A DNA stretch of 64,000 nucleotides from Saururus chinensis. Taxonomy: Eukaryota; Streptophyta; Magnoliopsida; Piperales; Saururaceae. Under the pieces are notes generated by a model, which saw only the letters and a list, made by a program, of their open reading frames with translations, was not told the DNA's origin and did no database searches. Below, piece by piece: positions 1 through 10,696 of the stretch (positions within the stretch are counted from its first letter, which is position 1; every line of letters begins with the position of its first letter). The stretch lies in NCBI GenBank assembly GCA_035235625.1, contig CP141142.1, positions 30,080,995 to 30,144,994 on the forward strand. The letters are read 5' to 3'. Both the position numbers and the translations under genes were made by a program.

Positions 1-551
1 GCCCCAGCACTTGTCTGACCCGAGTCGAACTGGTCCAAGGGACAGTCGAAGTACACAGGGGCGACAAATTGTTAAACTGCGAAAAATTTGACCCTTTAGT
101 GGGTACATTACACACACATAGTAGTGCACCTTTGAATCTTTGTGCAAAACAAATAAAAAAAAGTATAAAGGACTTTAAATCAGGAACAGTCCTCAAGTTT
201 CAACCCACAACTTAGAATATTGAATTGATAAACATGGCTCGAATCATAAAGTCATAAATAGGTCTAAAACCACAAAGATTATAAGAGTTTGGAACAAGAT
301 CAACCATATATAATGTTCTAACATCAAAGCATAGTAAATCAGAAAATATAACAGTCTCAAGGCATCCACACCTACTCTAAATTACTCACTAACCATTCCC
401 CATACAGAGAATCCTGCTCGACTACATATTGTACCATGCAGCCCCAAAATAGAAAATACAGAAAATTGGGGTGAGTATAAACTCAGTAAAGTTTTTTGAA
501 ATATGGAAGTGGTAAATCGGAAACATCCACAACATATCTACATGGTCTATC

Positions 552-552
<1 letters not shown>

Positions 553-639
<87 letters not shown>
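553..639. repeat. (TA)n microsatellite
   Basis: About 43 uninterrupted TA units lie inside the LTR-like repeat. Reading frames rich in alternating Tyr and Ile here are artefacts of the repeat. Confidence 0.97.
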
Positions 640-642
<3 letters not shown>

Positions 643-1153
643 ATAATATCTTATTTCTAATTACTTTCCTTACTATAATCATACTACTCATAAGTAATTA
701 TCCTGCATGCAAATATCTCAATATACTACTTATGGCATGAATAATCGCATTATATCATACACATCTATCCTGTATGAAGAGTGTCTCAAGCACACCCTAC
801 CCATCCATGCATATTCATTTTCCTTCGTAACATTCAACCTACATAACATGTGTCACCAACACACAATCACTTCATATATATCCCTAACCATTAACCTACA
901 TGAGAAGTGTTTTTAACACATAATCACATCATGCATATCCAATTCTCATTCATCCATAAATTATTTACCCTGCATGACAAAAGTGTCTCAATTACACTAT
1001 ACCAAATAATGCATAATAAATTATATTTATATGTGTCACATAATTTCAATTATCCCCACACAACCTGTGTAACCTAGGCATAATATTATCTTACACACAT
1101 TCATCATCAATCAACGGTGAATGCCTCCATCACGGAGAGAAATACAATCATAC

Positions 1154-1450
1154 CACTCGCTCTGAACATAGTCCGATTTCCTAAATGGAAACCTAGGACA
1201 TTGCCCGCTCTAGACATAGTCCGAATTCCTTATAAAAACCTAGGGTATTTGGGGTAATCAGCCCCCTCTGCTTGCTCTAGACAATCCAAAAGGAATGTCC
1301 AAATTCCTTACGAAAACCTATAACAGTCTACTCGCTCTGGACAATCATGGCTGAGAACATCCGAATTCCTTACGGAAACCTAGAGCAATGTGTTCACTTT
1401 GGACATCTATGCAATGAAAGTGTCTAAATTCCATGAGGGAAACCTAGAAC
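1154..1450. repeat. Degenerate ~60-bp tandem repeat
   Basis: About five units follow the pattern 'CTCGCTCT.GACA', a variable part, 'TCCGAATTCCTTACGG', then 'AAACCTAG'. Units start near 1154, 1199, 1267, 1328 and 1391. Similar CTCGCTCTA blocks occur at 44340-44500 in a solo LTR, so the array is probably part of LTR DNA. Confidence 0.7.
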
Positions 1451-3420
1451 ATGTGGTAGCCAATGCACAAAGGCATATCACTCTAGATTCTCAGGGTCAG
1501 ATAACTCTATTAAGAAATCTCAACTACATTCGAATCAACTCGACTCGACTCAACTCAACCTGGGGAGGATCCATGTTCCAATCAAGAACTCAAATCGAAA
1601 TCTTATCCTTTCGAACCAACCAATTTTTGACAAACCAACGATCGATTAATCTAGCACGTAATTTTACACCATTGCATCTAATCGATCAACCACAGCTAAT
1701 CTTGATAAAGTTCCATTCGTAAATTCATTTCATGATGCATGCAACATCGTACATCCATGGGCAATATATATATATATATATGAATCCTAATTCATGAAAC
1801 GTGTTCCCATTATCCCTACGTGCATTATTTATAATCATAATATCAACCATCACCATAATTATCCCCCACATGTGTGTGTACGTGGTAGAAACATTCAATT
1901 CTAAGCATATGGACATACATTGTAAATCACCCATCAATATACCACACACATGCTCTTTAACATTTAATCATGGCTCCTTACAAAAATCATGGGTGAAAAC
2001 CATCGAAAAAGATAATTCAAATCAATTGCAACCTCAAGCTAAAGTTACGTAAGTATATATTCATACCACATTTGAAGCTAGACATAACACTATCATTCAC
2101 CCATAATTTAATCATAATATGTGAAGGCATATAATTATATTCTCATGCTATAACTTTCTGGAATCATACTTAAAATATGATGAAAAATTCAACATGGATT
2201 CAAGATAAGAATTTATAACATGCTTAACTAAATAACATAAAATCCACTTAACCATTCGTCATAGCTTCCAACATCAAATTCATACCCTTCCAATAGCTTA
2301 TCCTAGCATAATTTACTCATCATATAATAGTAAATGATACTTAAGAGTAAAAACATGAAAATGAGCAAAATAAAAAAAATCACAAAATTTGTTGTGTTGG
2401 CGTTCGATTGCCGAAACTGAAGTTCTGGTTTGTCTTCTTCCTTTCAAATTCAAAACCGAAAATACACATATATATCTTAAACCTTCAAATCTTACTCCCA
2501 AACTTCATAATATTGAAATCCAAACTTAAGAAACAGTAAATCTAGCCATTTACAACTAAAAACACCAAGAAATCACAAGAAAGATTAAGTTTTATTAAAT
2601 CCGTCATTAAAGCGCAACTTCATGGAAACCCACATAAAACTCCATTAAACATTAAATATGAAATCACATATCTATTTAGGACGAAATCCCTTACCTTTAG
2701 TGAGTTTCTTAACTTGAAATCGATGCTCTAACACCTTCAAAATCTTACCCACAATAGGGTTTTGTTAATACTTGCATAAATCTACTTTAAAATGCCTAAA
2801 TCTCTTGAAAATTTGTAGATCTAGAGTTTATTGTGTTCAAAAATAAAATTTCTTTCATAAGGGTTAGAAATAGAGATTGAAATTAGTAGCTTTATGGGTA
2901 AAATTTAATATTAAACCTTGGTAAAAGAAGATATTTGAAAAGTTTAGGAGAAACCCTAAGAAATTAGTGAAAAATTAAGTTAATCTTTACCTTAATCATT
3001 TTTCCTTCTTTGAAAATGGGGATTAGGGCATCCTAAGCTCCATATTTTGGCCCTTCCCAATTAGAAAAGTGGTTGTGTCTTTCTCTTTATAGTAAGCTTT
3101 GAAGTAAACCTAACAAATAGGTGGGGTATAAATAGAATTTAACACTAAAAATGAAAAACATGCTTATTTTAAGCCCAAATTAGTGTCTAAAAATTTTAAA
3201 ATATTTAATTACTATTTTATGATATTTTTAGGGTCATTTGGGACCTATCATCCCAATTTTGAAAGTGGGGCCCACGACAGGTCCCGCCTCCTAACTTTTC
3301 AAGAAAAATAGGCCCTTCTACACTTACACTAAGCTTCATCGAGTCTTATAAAGTCTGGTGGGTGGTGAGTATTTTAAAATACTCAGTAGGGGAGTTTATA
3401 CTATTAGGTATGAATAAACA

Positions 3421-4284
3421 CATGGCAGCTTCACAACACATATTATATATAATATTTTTCATAAAAACAAGGTGTGCCTCTCACCCAAAACCACCCCTAG
3501 TTCTTCTTCCTACGTATCGAATATGCTTTTAGGGTTTATAAGCTCTCACGGCTCACTACAAATGTCCTAGACATATATATTAATAATAGGAATTTGCTGC
3601 GGGTACAAAGCATCGACCTCTTACTCCTCCACAGATCATCTCAAAATAATTCGTACTTGTGGATAGAAGAGCTACCCGTGCTCATGGGGAGCCGGGATCT
3701 AGAGAGTAGAGAGTCTTCCCATGATACTCTCTACCCTAGCGCGCGTAGCCTTGATAGGTGCCATTCGTTAGGGGCTAATCAGGGGTCTTGCCCTTCGTTA
3801 GAGGCTCACCATACTAAAATAGGTATTGTACATCCAATTCCAAACTAGATTAATTGTGCCCTTAACTAGTCAACAAGCTCTATTGGGGTGCCCAAAAATA
3901 GCTCCGAACAACCAAAACACTCATGAGTCCTAGACTCATATGCTTGAGTCTCAAACTCATAATCCTGAGTCCCAGACTCATCAAAATATCCTAGAGTTCC
4001 CAAACTCCAAAAAGGGCTATTTTCTTTTAAAACATTCTATCCTAATGTTTTTCCTTTTGAAAACCTTAGTTTCGTCTCTATAAGCCATGGGAGTGTCACT
4101 ATCAATAACTACAAAGGCAATGTTGGTCGCTCATTCCAATGAGACAGTTACCCCTTCTTTGTCCCGCTTCAATGACTCGATCACTATGCTTATACGTCTT
4201 TTGAAAATTAATCTTGAGAATCCTCCTTTCAACTAGGACAGGTCCTCTAAAACCGTCTTTTAAACATACTATATTCATTCGCAA
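3421..4284. other. No gene; short direct repeats
   Basis: No supported coding sequence. At 3920-4010 a roughly 22-bp unit built around 'gagtcccagactcat' is repeated about four times, with drift. The remainder is moderately complex, non-coding sequence, perhaps more of the retroelement whose integrase remnant lies at 4651-4975. Confidence 0.5.
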
Positions 4285-4645
4285 TGAAAACAGTGGCAAG
4301 GGGGCGGGTGGGTGGGTCCCCCTTCTCCCTTCTGCCTCCTCCTCCGTTGAGGGCAAGGGGGAGTGGGAGGGAGAGATAAGGTGGGCAGTGGGAGCGGGAT
4401 GGGGAGAGAGGGAGAAGGAGCGGGAATGGAAGGGGGAGGGAGGGAGGAAGAACTGATCTAGTAAATGGCAAGGAGGGGATGGAGAGGTTGGGTTAGGTTG
4501 AGAAGGAAGGGAGGGGGAAGAAATCAGAGGGGTAGTGCTCATAGAGAGGGAGGGATTGAGAATGGGGAGAGGGAAGGTAAAAGAGGGAAATGGACATAGC
4601 GTGAAATTAGAAGCGGGGAAGGTGTGTGTGGGAGAAGGAGGCAGA
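4285..4645. repeat. GC- and purine-rich low-complexity tract
   Basis: A G/A-dominated block (runs such as 'gggagtgggagggagaga') interrupts AT-rich DNA and ends just beside the copia remnant. Long reading frames on both strands come from the base composition and are not evidence of genes. Confidence 0.75.
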
Positions 4646-4650
4646 GAAGT

Positions 4651-4975
4651 TTAAGGAAAATAGGATTCATTAATGATGACATGACGAAAGATAATAATTT
4701 TACCAGCCACAAGATTGAGGCATTTATATCCTTTGTATGTGCCAAGATAGCCCGGAAAGATACATTTAGCATATTTGTATTCTAATTTAAAGCAGCCAAA
4801 CATCTTAAGACACAGATAAGCTGCACCCAACATCGAGAGAAGATCATAGTTAGGTTATTTAGAAAAGATGATAACAAATGGAGTTTGATGAGAGGAAACT
4901 TGAGTAGGCAACTTGTTAATAATTAAAACTATAGCGCAAAAGACAAGTCCAAAGACACTTAGGCATATGAAAATT
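4651..4975 (-). pseudogene. Ty1-copia integrase C-terminal / SH3-like remnant
   Basis: Read on the minus strand, this encodes the end of a copia integrase. First comes a block resembling 'INKLPTQVSSHQTPFV', which corresponds to the family's 'INRLPTP.L..KSPFE' signature. Next come 'MFGC', 'FPGYLGTYKGYKCL' and 'FRHVIINESYFP', which match the usual 'VFGC...FLGYS...KGYRCLD...SRHV.FDE..FPF' series of the SH3-like segment following the integrase core. A frame change and a stop lie between the two blocks, and nothing of the catalytic core or reverse transcriptase remains next to it. It is a dead fragment, bounded on one side by the GA-rich tract and on the other by a short tandem duplication and a hAT insertion. 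The family assignment is strong; function is lost. Confidence 0.8.
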
Positions 4976-5040
4976 AATGAGCTATAAGAGTGTGTCTTAT
5001 CTCAATAATATGGGAATAAGAGTCCAAAGACACTTAGGCA
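4945..5040. repeat. Tandem duplication of ~74 bp at hAT insertion site
   Basis: The string 'agtccaaagacacttaggca' occurs at about 4946 and again at 5021-5040. The sequence following the first copy ('tatgaaaattaatgagct') resumes immediately after the hAT element at 6327. The ancestral DNA was therefore a two-unit tandem repeat, and the hAT element landed in the second unit. Confidence 0.8.
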
Positions 5041-6318
5041 CAGGGGCGGATGTACGTTATAGGGTAGGGGGTCAAATGACCCCCTTGACTTTTTATTTCT
5101 TTAAGACCCCCCTTCTAATTTGTCTATACTTTAAGTTAGGTAATGATTATTTAACTCATATTGATCCTAGTTTATTTGACTTAGACCCTTGTTGACCCAC
5201 GCTAACCCCAATTCAGTCATATAAATTAATTATGAGGGCGGTCCTTCTTCCTTTCTTGTTGTGCTTCCCTGTTTTCATTTCTTCAACTATGTGCTACTGC
5301 TTCCTATTTAATTTTTCAATTTCTACAATGTGCTCTATGCTTCATTAACGTATGATTTAACTTTGTCTTTTCTTTGCAATAATATTTTTTATTAAATCCC
5401 TATTCCTTCGTGTAAATTTGAATAAGTGAAGTACCGATCTACACTTTTAAAAAAATAATTAATTTTTGTCTTTACTTGATAGGGCTTTTGTCTTTAGTTG
5501 ATATGGCTTTGACTAAAATTGTCTGAATTCAAGGAAGCAGCCAATATGATGCCATCTAGTACTATTGTATGTTAAAAAGTTATTATTATTTTTTGTCTAG
5601 GGCTTTTGTCTTTACTTGATACTAAAATTAAATGAATTCAATGAAGCAGTGAATATGATACCATCCAATAATGTGTGTTAAAAAATAATTATTATTTTTT
5701 GTCTTTATTTGAAAGGTTTATAATGATTAAGATAGAATATGTGTAGGTCTTTATTTTTTTTATTTTAATTATGTTTTTTGAAATAATATAGTTTACCAAG
5801 CCAACATTTAGAAAATTTGTGACGGTTAAGCTATAATTATATGTGAGGATCGGTGCTTTAACAAATTTTGATAGTTTTAGCAATGATAATAAATTTCTAG
5901 GTTAAGAAAGATAAATATGTGCTCTTACTTATTTGTTATTTTATTTGTGTATTCTTATTTTTCTTTGCATTAATGAGGTTTATACTAATTAGGTTTTAAA
6001 ATAAAATTAATCTCTTATTAATATTTATCTTTTTGAAATAAGAAGTGTTTAATTTTTTGGGATTGAGAGCATGATTTATAAATATAAAAAATTATTGCAA
6101 ATAAAGTTTCCAAGGATGTCGAATGAGTATGTATTTAACTCATATTAAATGCTTATTATATTTTGTTAACAATTTTTATAATTACTTATATATTTTTTAT
6201 CTTAACTTTATATTTTACTTAAGTATATCTTAATTATTAGTTTTATTATTTTAATAAAAAAAATTAAAGCTTTGTTAAATCATGACCCCCTTCACCAAAA
6301 ATCCTGCGTCCCCCACTG
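5041..6318. mobile_element. hAT-type non-autonomous element, complete
   Basis: The element starts 'CAGGGGCGGATGTACG' and ends 'CGTCCCCCACTG'. Its two ends form imperfect inverted repeats (CAGGGGCGGA and CAGTGGGGGACG), the well-known hAT 'CAGGGGCGGA' type. It is flanked by an exact 8-bp direct repeat, CTTAGGCA, at 5033-5040 and 6319-6326, the target duplication length typical of hAT. The 1278-bp AT-rich interior contains no transposase-like frame, so it would need an enzyme supplied from elsewhere. Diverged internal direct repeats around 'gtctttacttgata' (5470-5720) are visible. Confidence 0.92.
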
Positions 6319-6428
6319 CTTAGGCATATGAAAATTAATGAGCTATAAGAGTGAGTCTCATCTCAACAATATGACAATACCTCCTCTTAGTTAAGTCATA
6401 AAACCCAATGAGAGATGTCATGCTTATG

Positions 6429-6484
6429 AAAGTGGGATTTGAGACAAGTATTTATAAAGAATGTGGCTATTCAAACCCCACTTT
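6429..6484. repeat. Short inverted repeat (hairpin)
   Basis: The arms 'aaagtgggatttga' and 'tcaaaccccacttt' pair with one G-T-type mismatch around a 28-nt AT-rich loop. This may be a fossil of a small MITE. The surrounding 6327-6611 has no gene. Confidence 0.55.
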
Positions 6485-6611
6485 TATCCCTGTGTCCCCC
6501 AAAACAAAGAGAAAAGGTGATATTTTTTTTTACTTTCATCCCTCATATTCCCCCCCTCTTTATGCTCATGCTTCCCCACTAAACCCCACTCTTCCACTCT
6601 TTATCTCTTAG

Positions 6612-7031
6612 CGACATTAACTTTGGCGATGACGACATTGACTCCGGTGACTGTGGCGAGATCCGGCCTGCACAACTAGCCCGGCCACGCCGAATCCGGC
6701 CTGCGAACTGGATCTGGCCGTACAGGCCATGCATGGCCGGATCTGGCCGATGCTGGTAGTGCGTGGCCGGATTTGGCCGGCACTGGCAGTGCGCGGCCGG
6801 AATGGCCGCAAAGGCCAGTGCCTGCGGCCAGTCCGACTGTGCGCGGCCAGATCTGGCCGTGCAGCCATGCCTGCGGCCAGTCCGGTCGCGCAGGCCTATG
6901 CCAGAGCTGTGCACGGCCGGACCAGCCACGCACAGCGCTAGCATAGTGCGGCTAGATCTGGCCGCGCCTTGGCCTCACACCCTAGTGCCGTATTTGGCTC
7001 AGCAGCCGGATTCCAGCGCTGTCTCCTTTGC
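6612..7031. repeat. GC-rich island of GGCCGGATCTGGCC-type units
   Basis: The block switches abruptly to high GC and is made of drifting copies of 'gtgcgcggccggatctggcc', on both strands because the unit is nearly palindromic. Open frames exist in several phases, as expected for such a repeat. Its right end, 6976-7031, is a 56-bp sequence repeated at 8579-8634. In one plus frame the island reads into the first transposase block of the neighbouring pseudogene. Origin unknown; captured DNA inside a CACTA element is a reasonable guess. Confidence 0.6.
6976..7031 (+). repeat. 56-bp direct repeat, left copy
   Basis: This runs from 'cacaccctagtg' to 'ctgtctcctttgc' and differs from the right copy (8579-8634) at only two positions. 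The two copies bracket transposase copy 1 and the pyrimidine-rich DNA behind it. Confidence 0.9.
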
Positions 7032-7790
7032 TTATGAAGGGATTTCACTCGATGAGTGGGCAAAAATTTGTGACATTTTTTATGATGCTAAATTTAAAGT
7101 GAGATTGTATTATTTTACAAAACATTTAATTCATTTTACATATCTCATTTTTATGAACTTTCATTAACAATTTGTGAGATGCTCAACAAGATAGAAGCAA
7201 AACAAACAAGAATAGCCGCAACAAGCTAGAGACCAATCATTGTCGTGGTCGAAAGGCCTTCGTCACTATCCTCTCAGACATGGTACAAAATTCACGTATT
7301 TTAATTTAGCTTTGTACAATTATTCATTTATTGAATCATGTTGAACACTTGTACTAATATATTATTATGGTTGAATTGCAACATCCAGCGAGATACTGAG
7401 ACACAAGAGGAGACTGACATGATGACTCTTTATAAAAGAACTCATTTTCATGAAAATGGCTAGGGTTGGATGAATGACTACTGTGAACAAAAATATGTAA
7501 TGGCCACTAAATTTTCAATAGTACGTTAGTAAATGATATTGTGATACTTGATCAGGTTGTATATGTTGCACTACAGAAAGAAATGGAGGAATTGCTGGGA
7601 AAAAAACATGAGGCAGCTGAACCAATGAGCAAAGATGAGATATGTGCAAATGTTTTTGGTTCAAGTAGTGGGTATGTGCTGGGACTTGGACATGGAGAGA
7701 TCCCTCTACCACTTGCCAAATATAAGCATGCAAATAATATTCAAAGGGCCAAAATGAGGGCTGATGCAGCTGAGAAAAGGGCAGAACCCT
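7032..7790 (+). pseudogene. CACTA transposase (Transposase_24 type), copy 1, 5'-truncated
   Basis: Conserved blocks on the plus strand, separated by intron-like AT-rich DNA, are these. A 'YEGISLDEWAKICDIFYD' block lies near 7032-7098. An 'NKNSRNKLETNHCRGRKAF' block lies near 7200-7280; it corresponds to the 'NK.NR..L...H..G.K.F' signature of the plant Ptta/En/Spm transposase family. An 'RDTETQEETD' block lies near 7389-7430. A 'VVYVALQKEMEELLG' block followed by 'GSSSGYVLGLGHGE' lies at 7557-7790. A stop interrupts the third block. The amino-terminal part present in copy 2 is missing here; it starts directly at the 56-bp repeat. The carboxyl coiled coil is cut off after 'AEKRAEP'. It is probably the leftover transposase of the CACTA element whose right end is at 9387. 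Confidence 0.75.
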
Positions 7791-7884
7791 AGAGAAGCGT
7801 CGCAAAAACTTATATTTTCGCCAACGGGTAATTTTTGTATCTGCGTGAAATTCTTGCACATAGGCAAAATTCGCTTGTACTTAT

Positions 7885-8003
7885 TAACCGGCTCTTCCCC
7901 TCCCGTTTTCGACTCCAGTTCCCTCCCCTCCCCTCCCGTTTTTTACTCCGGTTCCCTCCCTTCCCCTCCCGTTTTTGACTCCGGTTTCCTCCCCTCCCAT
8001 TTC
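7885..8003. repeat. Pyrimidine-rich tandem repeat, three ~33-bp units
   Basis: Units of the form 'CTCCCGTTTTTGACTCCGG' followed by 'TTCCCTCCCCTCCC' repeat three times with small changes. Confidence 0.85.
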
Positions 8004-8845
8004 TCCTCAACTTCCACCCTACGCGGCCGGCCACTTCTTGTGGAGGAGCTCGGCCGGCGACCCGGTGCCACCCACCAAGGTGGGGTCTTTTATGGGTCAT
8101 GCCGCCAAAATGGAGACCCTGGGTGGACATAGGGGGATGGCAGAGGAGAGCTCTGAGGTGGGCTGGATGGAGGATGACAGAGGCGAGCTCGGAGGGGGAG
8201 GCGGACCAGCTGGGCCGGGGAATCACAGAGGCCTGCCTGGGCCTCCTCCATCAGCGTCATCATGGTCTCTTCCTGCTCGTCCTTCACATGCTTCTTCCTC
8301 TGTTTTCGATTCGGATTTGAGTTCGATCATCTCCAAGATCTGGGCATTTTGAGGATGGGACTCATCTTCTTTGTCTCCAATATCTCCCTCTTCGATGACG
8401 ACCGCTCTCTTTTGGATCTCCCAGAAGAGCAGAAACTCCTGCTCGGTCTTTTGAAGCTCCCCCAAGTGTCATCCCCTCTCCATACCCCCCTTTGCCCCTC
8501 TCCATACCCCCCTTCTCTATTCTCTCCTGAAACTTCCCCCCCCCCCCCCCCCGCCCAATTCTATTGGCTCCATTCACCCACACCCTAGTGCCGGATTTGG
8601 CTCGGCAGCCGGATTCCAGCGCTGTCTCCTTTGCTCGCCCCTTTCTCTCTTCTCCTCTGTTCCTTCCCCACCCCCTCTATTCTCCCCTATTTCCTCCCCC
8701 TCCGCCCCATCCTCTAGCCGATGGATGAGGGGCTCCCGCTTCTCTAGCCGGAGCCCCTTCCCTTCCCTAGGCTCCCCCTGCCGGTAGACGGGTGCCGAAA
8801 TCTTCGGCGCCTGTCCCCGATTTTAATTTTTTTATATTTTTTTCC
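8004..8845. other. GC-rich non-coding interior of a CACTA element
   Basis: No supported gene. It contains repeated 'cccctctccatacccccctt' units near 8473-8515, a run of 16 or more C near 8536-8552, and the right 56-bp repeat at 8579-8634. Similar C-rich DNA adjoins the subterminal array of the other CACTA right end (58130-58225), so this is probably normal interior sequence for the family. Reading frames on both strands reflect base composition. Confidence 0.55.
8579..8634 (+). repeat. 56-bp direct repeat, right copy
   Basis: Partner of 6976-7031 with two substitutions. What follows each copy differs: the transposase block after the left copy, C-rich DNA after the right one. Confidence 0.9.
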
Positions 8846-9387
8846 TACTAGCGACACAAAGGAAAGTGTCGCTAATATTTATTTTTTAATTATATGTTAT
8901 TAGCGACCGATTGTTTGGCGTCGTTTATTTAAATTACGATTTTTTAATATTATTAGCGACGTTTTTCAAAACGTCGCTAATTACTTTTAGCGACAGATAA
9001 CAAATGTCACTAATAAGTTTTGCAGATTTTTTAAAAATATGTTAAGTTATTAGTGATGCTTAGGTAAGTGTCGTTACCAATAACTTATTAGCGATGCTTT
9101 ATAAAAAGCGTCGCTAAGAACTTATTATTAGCGACGTTTATTAAAACATCGGTAATAACTTATTATTAGCGACAAAAACATAAACATCGCTAATAACTTA
9201 TTATTAGCGACAAAAACTTAAACGTCACTAATGTATAAATTAGCGACTCTGATTATAAAGCGTCGCTAATGAGCAATTGCGATGGGATTATTATCGACGA
9301 TTTTAGCGACTTTTTATACATCATTAATAATTATTAGTGATACTTTTAGGTCTATTAACGATGCTAATAGTCTTTTTTGTTGTAGTG
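8846..9387 (+). mobile_element. CACTA element A: 3' subterminal array and terminus
   Basis: The array consists of many short inverted motifs of the type 'TTAGCGACGTTTT...AAAACGTCGCTAA', the subterminal arrangement of En/Spm elements where the transposase binds. It ends in 'TTTTTTGTTGTAGTG' at 9387, the inverse of the CACTACAACAAAA terminus seen at 42207. The final ~540 bp align motif by motif with 58228-58851, so the two elements are relatives. The expected 3-bp target duplication would be TGG (9388-9390). I could not find the matching left end in the window, so the element is probably truncated or rearranged on the left. Confidence 0.88.
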
Positions 9388-9388
9388 T

Positions 9389-10696
9389 GGGAATGCATTT
9401 GCTAGACAATTGAGGACAGGTGAAAAGAATTGTCCAAAGATTGTTTTTCCACCAAGGAAGTATTGACCGGAGGGACCTTGGCCTATGCAATTTATGAGTG
9501 AGGTTGACACTCTATGTCGATTGCATGCAAACTTGATACATAAAAAGTGGTCTCATGTCCCTCAAGTTGATAAAACCAAGATATTTAGGCTAATTAAAGT
9601 AAGTTTACCCTATTGTATTATGTTAGCATTATTTTTCCTAGTGTTTATAACTTAATATCTTAACTTTGTTATGAATATTTTATTTTGGGCAAAATTTGAT
9701 GTTGATTTGACTGAAGAACATGTTAAGACGGGGCTAAATAAATACTTTGTTGTGCGGTAGAGAGCTTTTAAGAGTAGAGTACATAAACACTACTTTAAAC
9801 ATGGTAGTGAACAGGCTTATGAAGGGATTTCACCTAATGAGTGGGCGAAAATTTGTGACATTTTTTATGATGCTAAATTTAAAGTGAGATTGTATTATTT
9901 TAAAAAACATTTAATTCATTTTACATATCTCATTTTTATGAACTTTTATTAACAATTTGTGAGATGCTCAATAAGATAGAAGCAAACCAAACAAGAATAG
10001 CCACAACAAGCTAGAAACCAATTATTGTCGTGGTCGAAAGGCCTTTGTCACTATCCTCTTAGACATGGTACAAAATTCACGTATTTTAATTTAGCTTTGT
10101 ACAATTATTCATTTATTGAAACATGTTGAACACTTGTACTAGTATATTATTATGGTTGAACTGCAACATCCAGCGAGATACTGAGACACAAGAGGAGACT
10201 GATAGGATGACTCTTTATAAAAGAACTCATTTTCGTGAAAATAGTGAGGGTTGGATGAATGACTACTACCAACAAAAATATGTAATGGCCACTAAATTTT
10301 CAATAGTACGTTAGTAAATGATATTGTGATACTTGATCAGGTTGTATATGTTGCACTACAGAAAGAAATGGAGGAATTGCTGGGAAAAAAACATGAGGCA
10401 GCTGAACCAATGAGCAAAGATGAGATATGTGCAAATGTTCTTGGTTCAAGTAGTGGGTATGTGTGGGACTTGGACATGGAGAGATCCCTCCACCACTTGC
10501 TAAATATAAGCTTGCAGATGATATTCAAAGGGCCAATATGAGGGCTGACGCAGCTGAGAACAGGGCAGAATCCTTGGAAGTTGGGATGCAAACAATTAAA
10601 GCAACAATGAAAGCCCGTGATGCGGAGATGCAAAACAGACAAGCTCAATTAGAGGCAATGGTGCAACAACTATTGGATCAACAACACCCACATTGA
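9389..10696 (+). pseudogene. CACTA transposase (Transposase_24 type), copy 2
   Basis: This copy keeps more of the protein than copy 1. An exon-like block 9389-9599 ('FARQLRTGEKNCPKIVFPP', then 'GPWPMQFMSEVDTLCRLHA') ends at a good GTAAGT donor. It is followed by 'VDLTEEHVKTGLNKYF', 'YEGISPNEWAKICDIFYD', 'NKLETNYCRGRKAF' and 'TQEETDRMTLYKRTHF'. The last block, 10344-10696, carries 'KEMEELLGKKHEAAEPMSK', 'GLGHGEIPPPLAKYKLADD' and a Glu/Gln/Met-rich heptad tail ending 'QQLLDQQHPH', a likely coiled coil. In-frame stops occur after 'PPRKY' and 'FVVR', and copy 2 lacks one base in 'tatgtgtgggac' where copy 1 has 'tatgtgctgggac'. The gene is dead. CACTA element A is inserted at its 5' side. Confidence 0.8.

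Larger units (their letters stand above)
1..3420 (-). mobile_element. Ty3/gypsy-type LTR-like repeat, incomplete
   Basis: This stretch has no convincing gene. Its right part (about 2860-3300) matches 57470-57920 in order and content: a 'gaaatagagatt' block, a 'ggggattaggg' block, a 'cttcccaattag' block, a 'tatagtaagct' block and a 'ggggcccac' block. This shows a dispersed repeat. A TATA-like box on the minus strand lies near 3085-3095. Short degenerate tandem units at 1154-1450 resemble the CTCGCT-rich part of the solo LTR at 43891-46035. The left border is outside the window and no target duplication was found, so both the LTR class and the minus orientation are inferences. Confidence 0.45.

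Noticed and set aside
422..691. Open frame rich in Tyr-Ile repeats
   Set aside because: It is the translation of the (TA)n microsatellite.
3553..3565. CACTACAAATG as a left terminus for CACTA A
   Set aside because: No AGCGACGCT array follows and the preceding trinucleotide does not match TGG after 9387.
9282..9380. CRISPR-like or satellite array in the AGCGACGCT repeats
   Set aside because: Motifs are inverted, unevenly spaced and end in a CACTA terminus; this is a transposon subterminal array.
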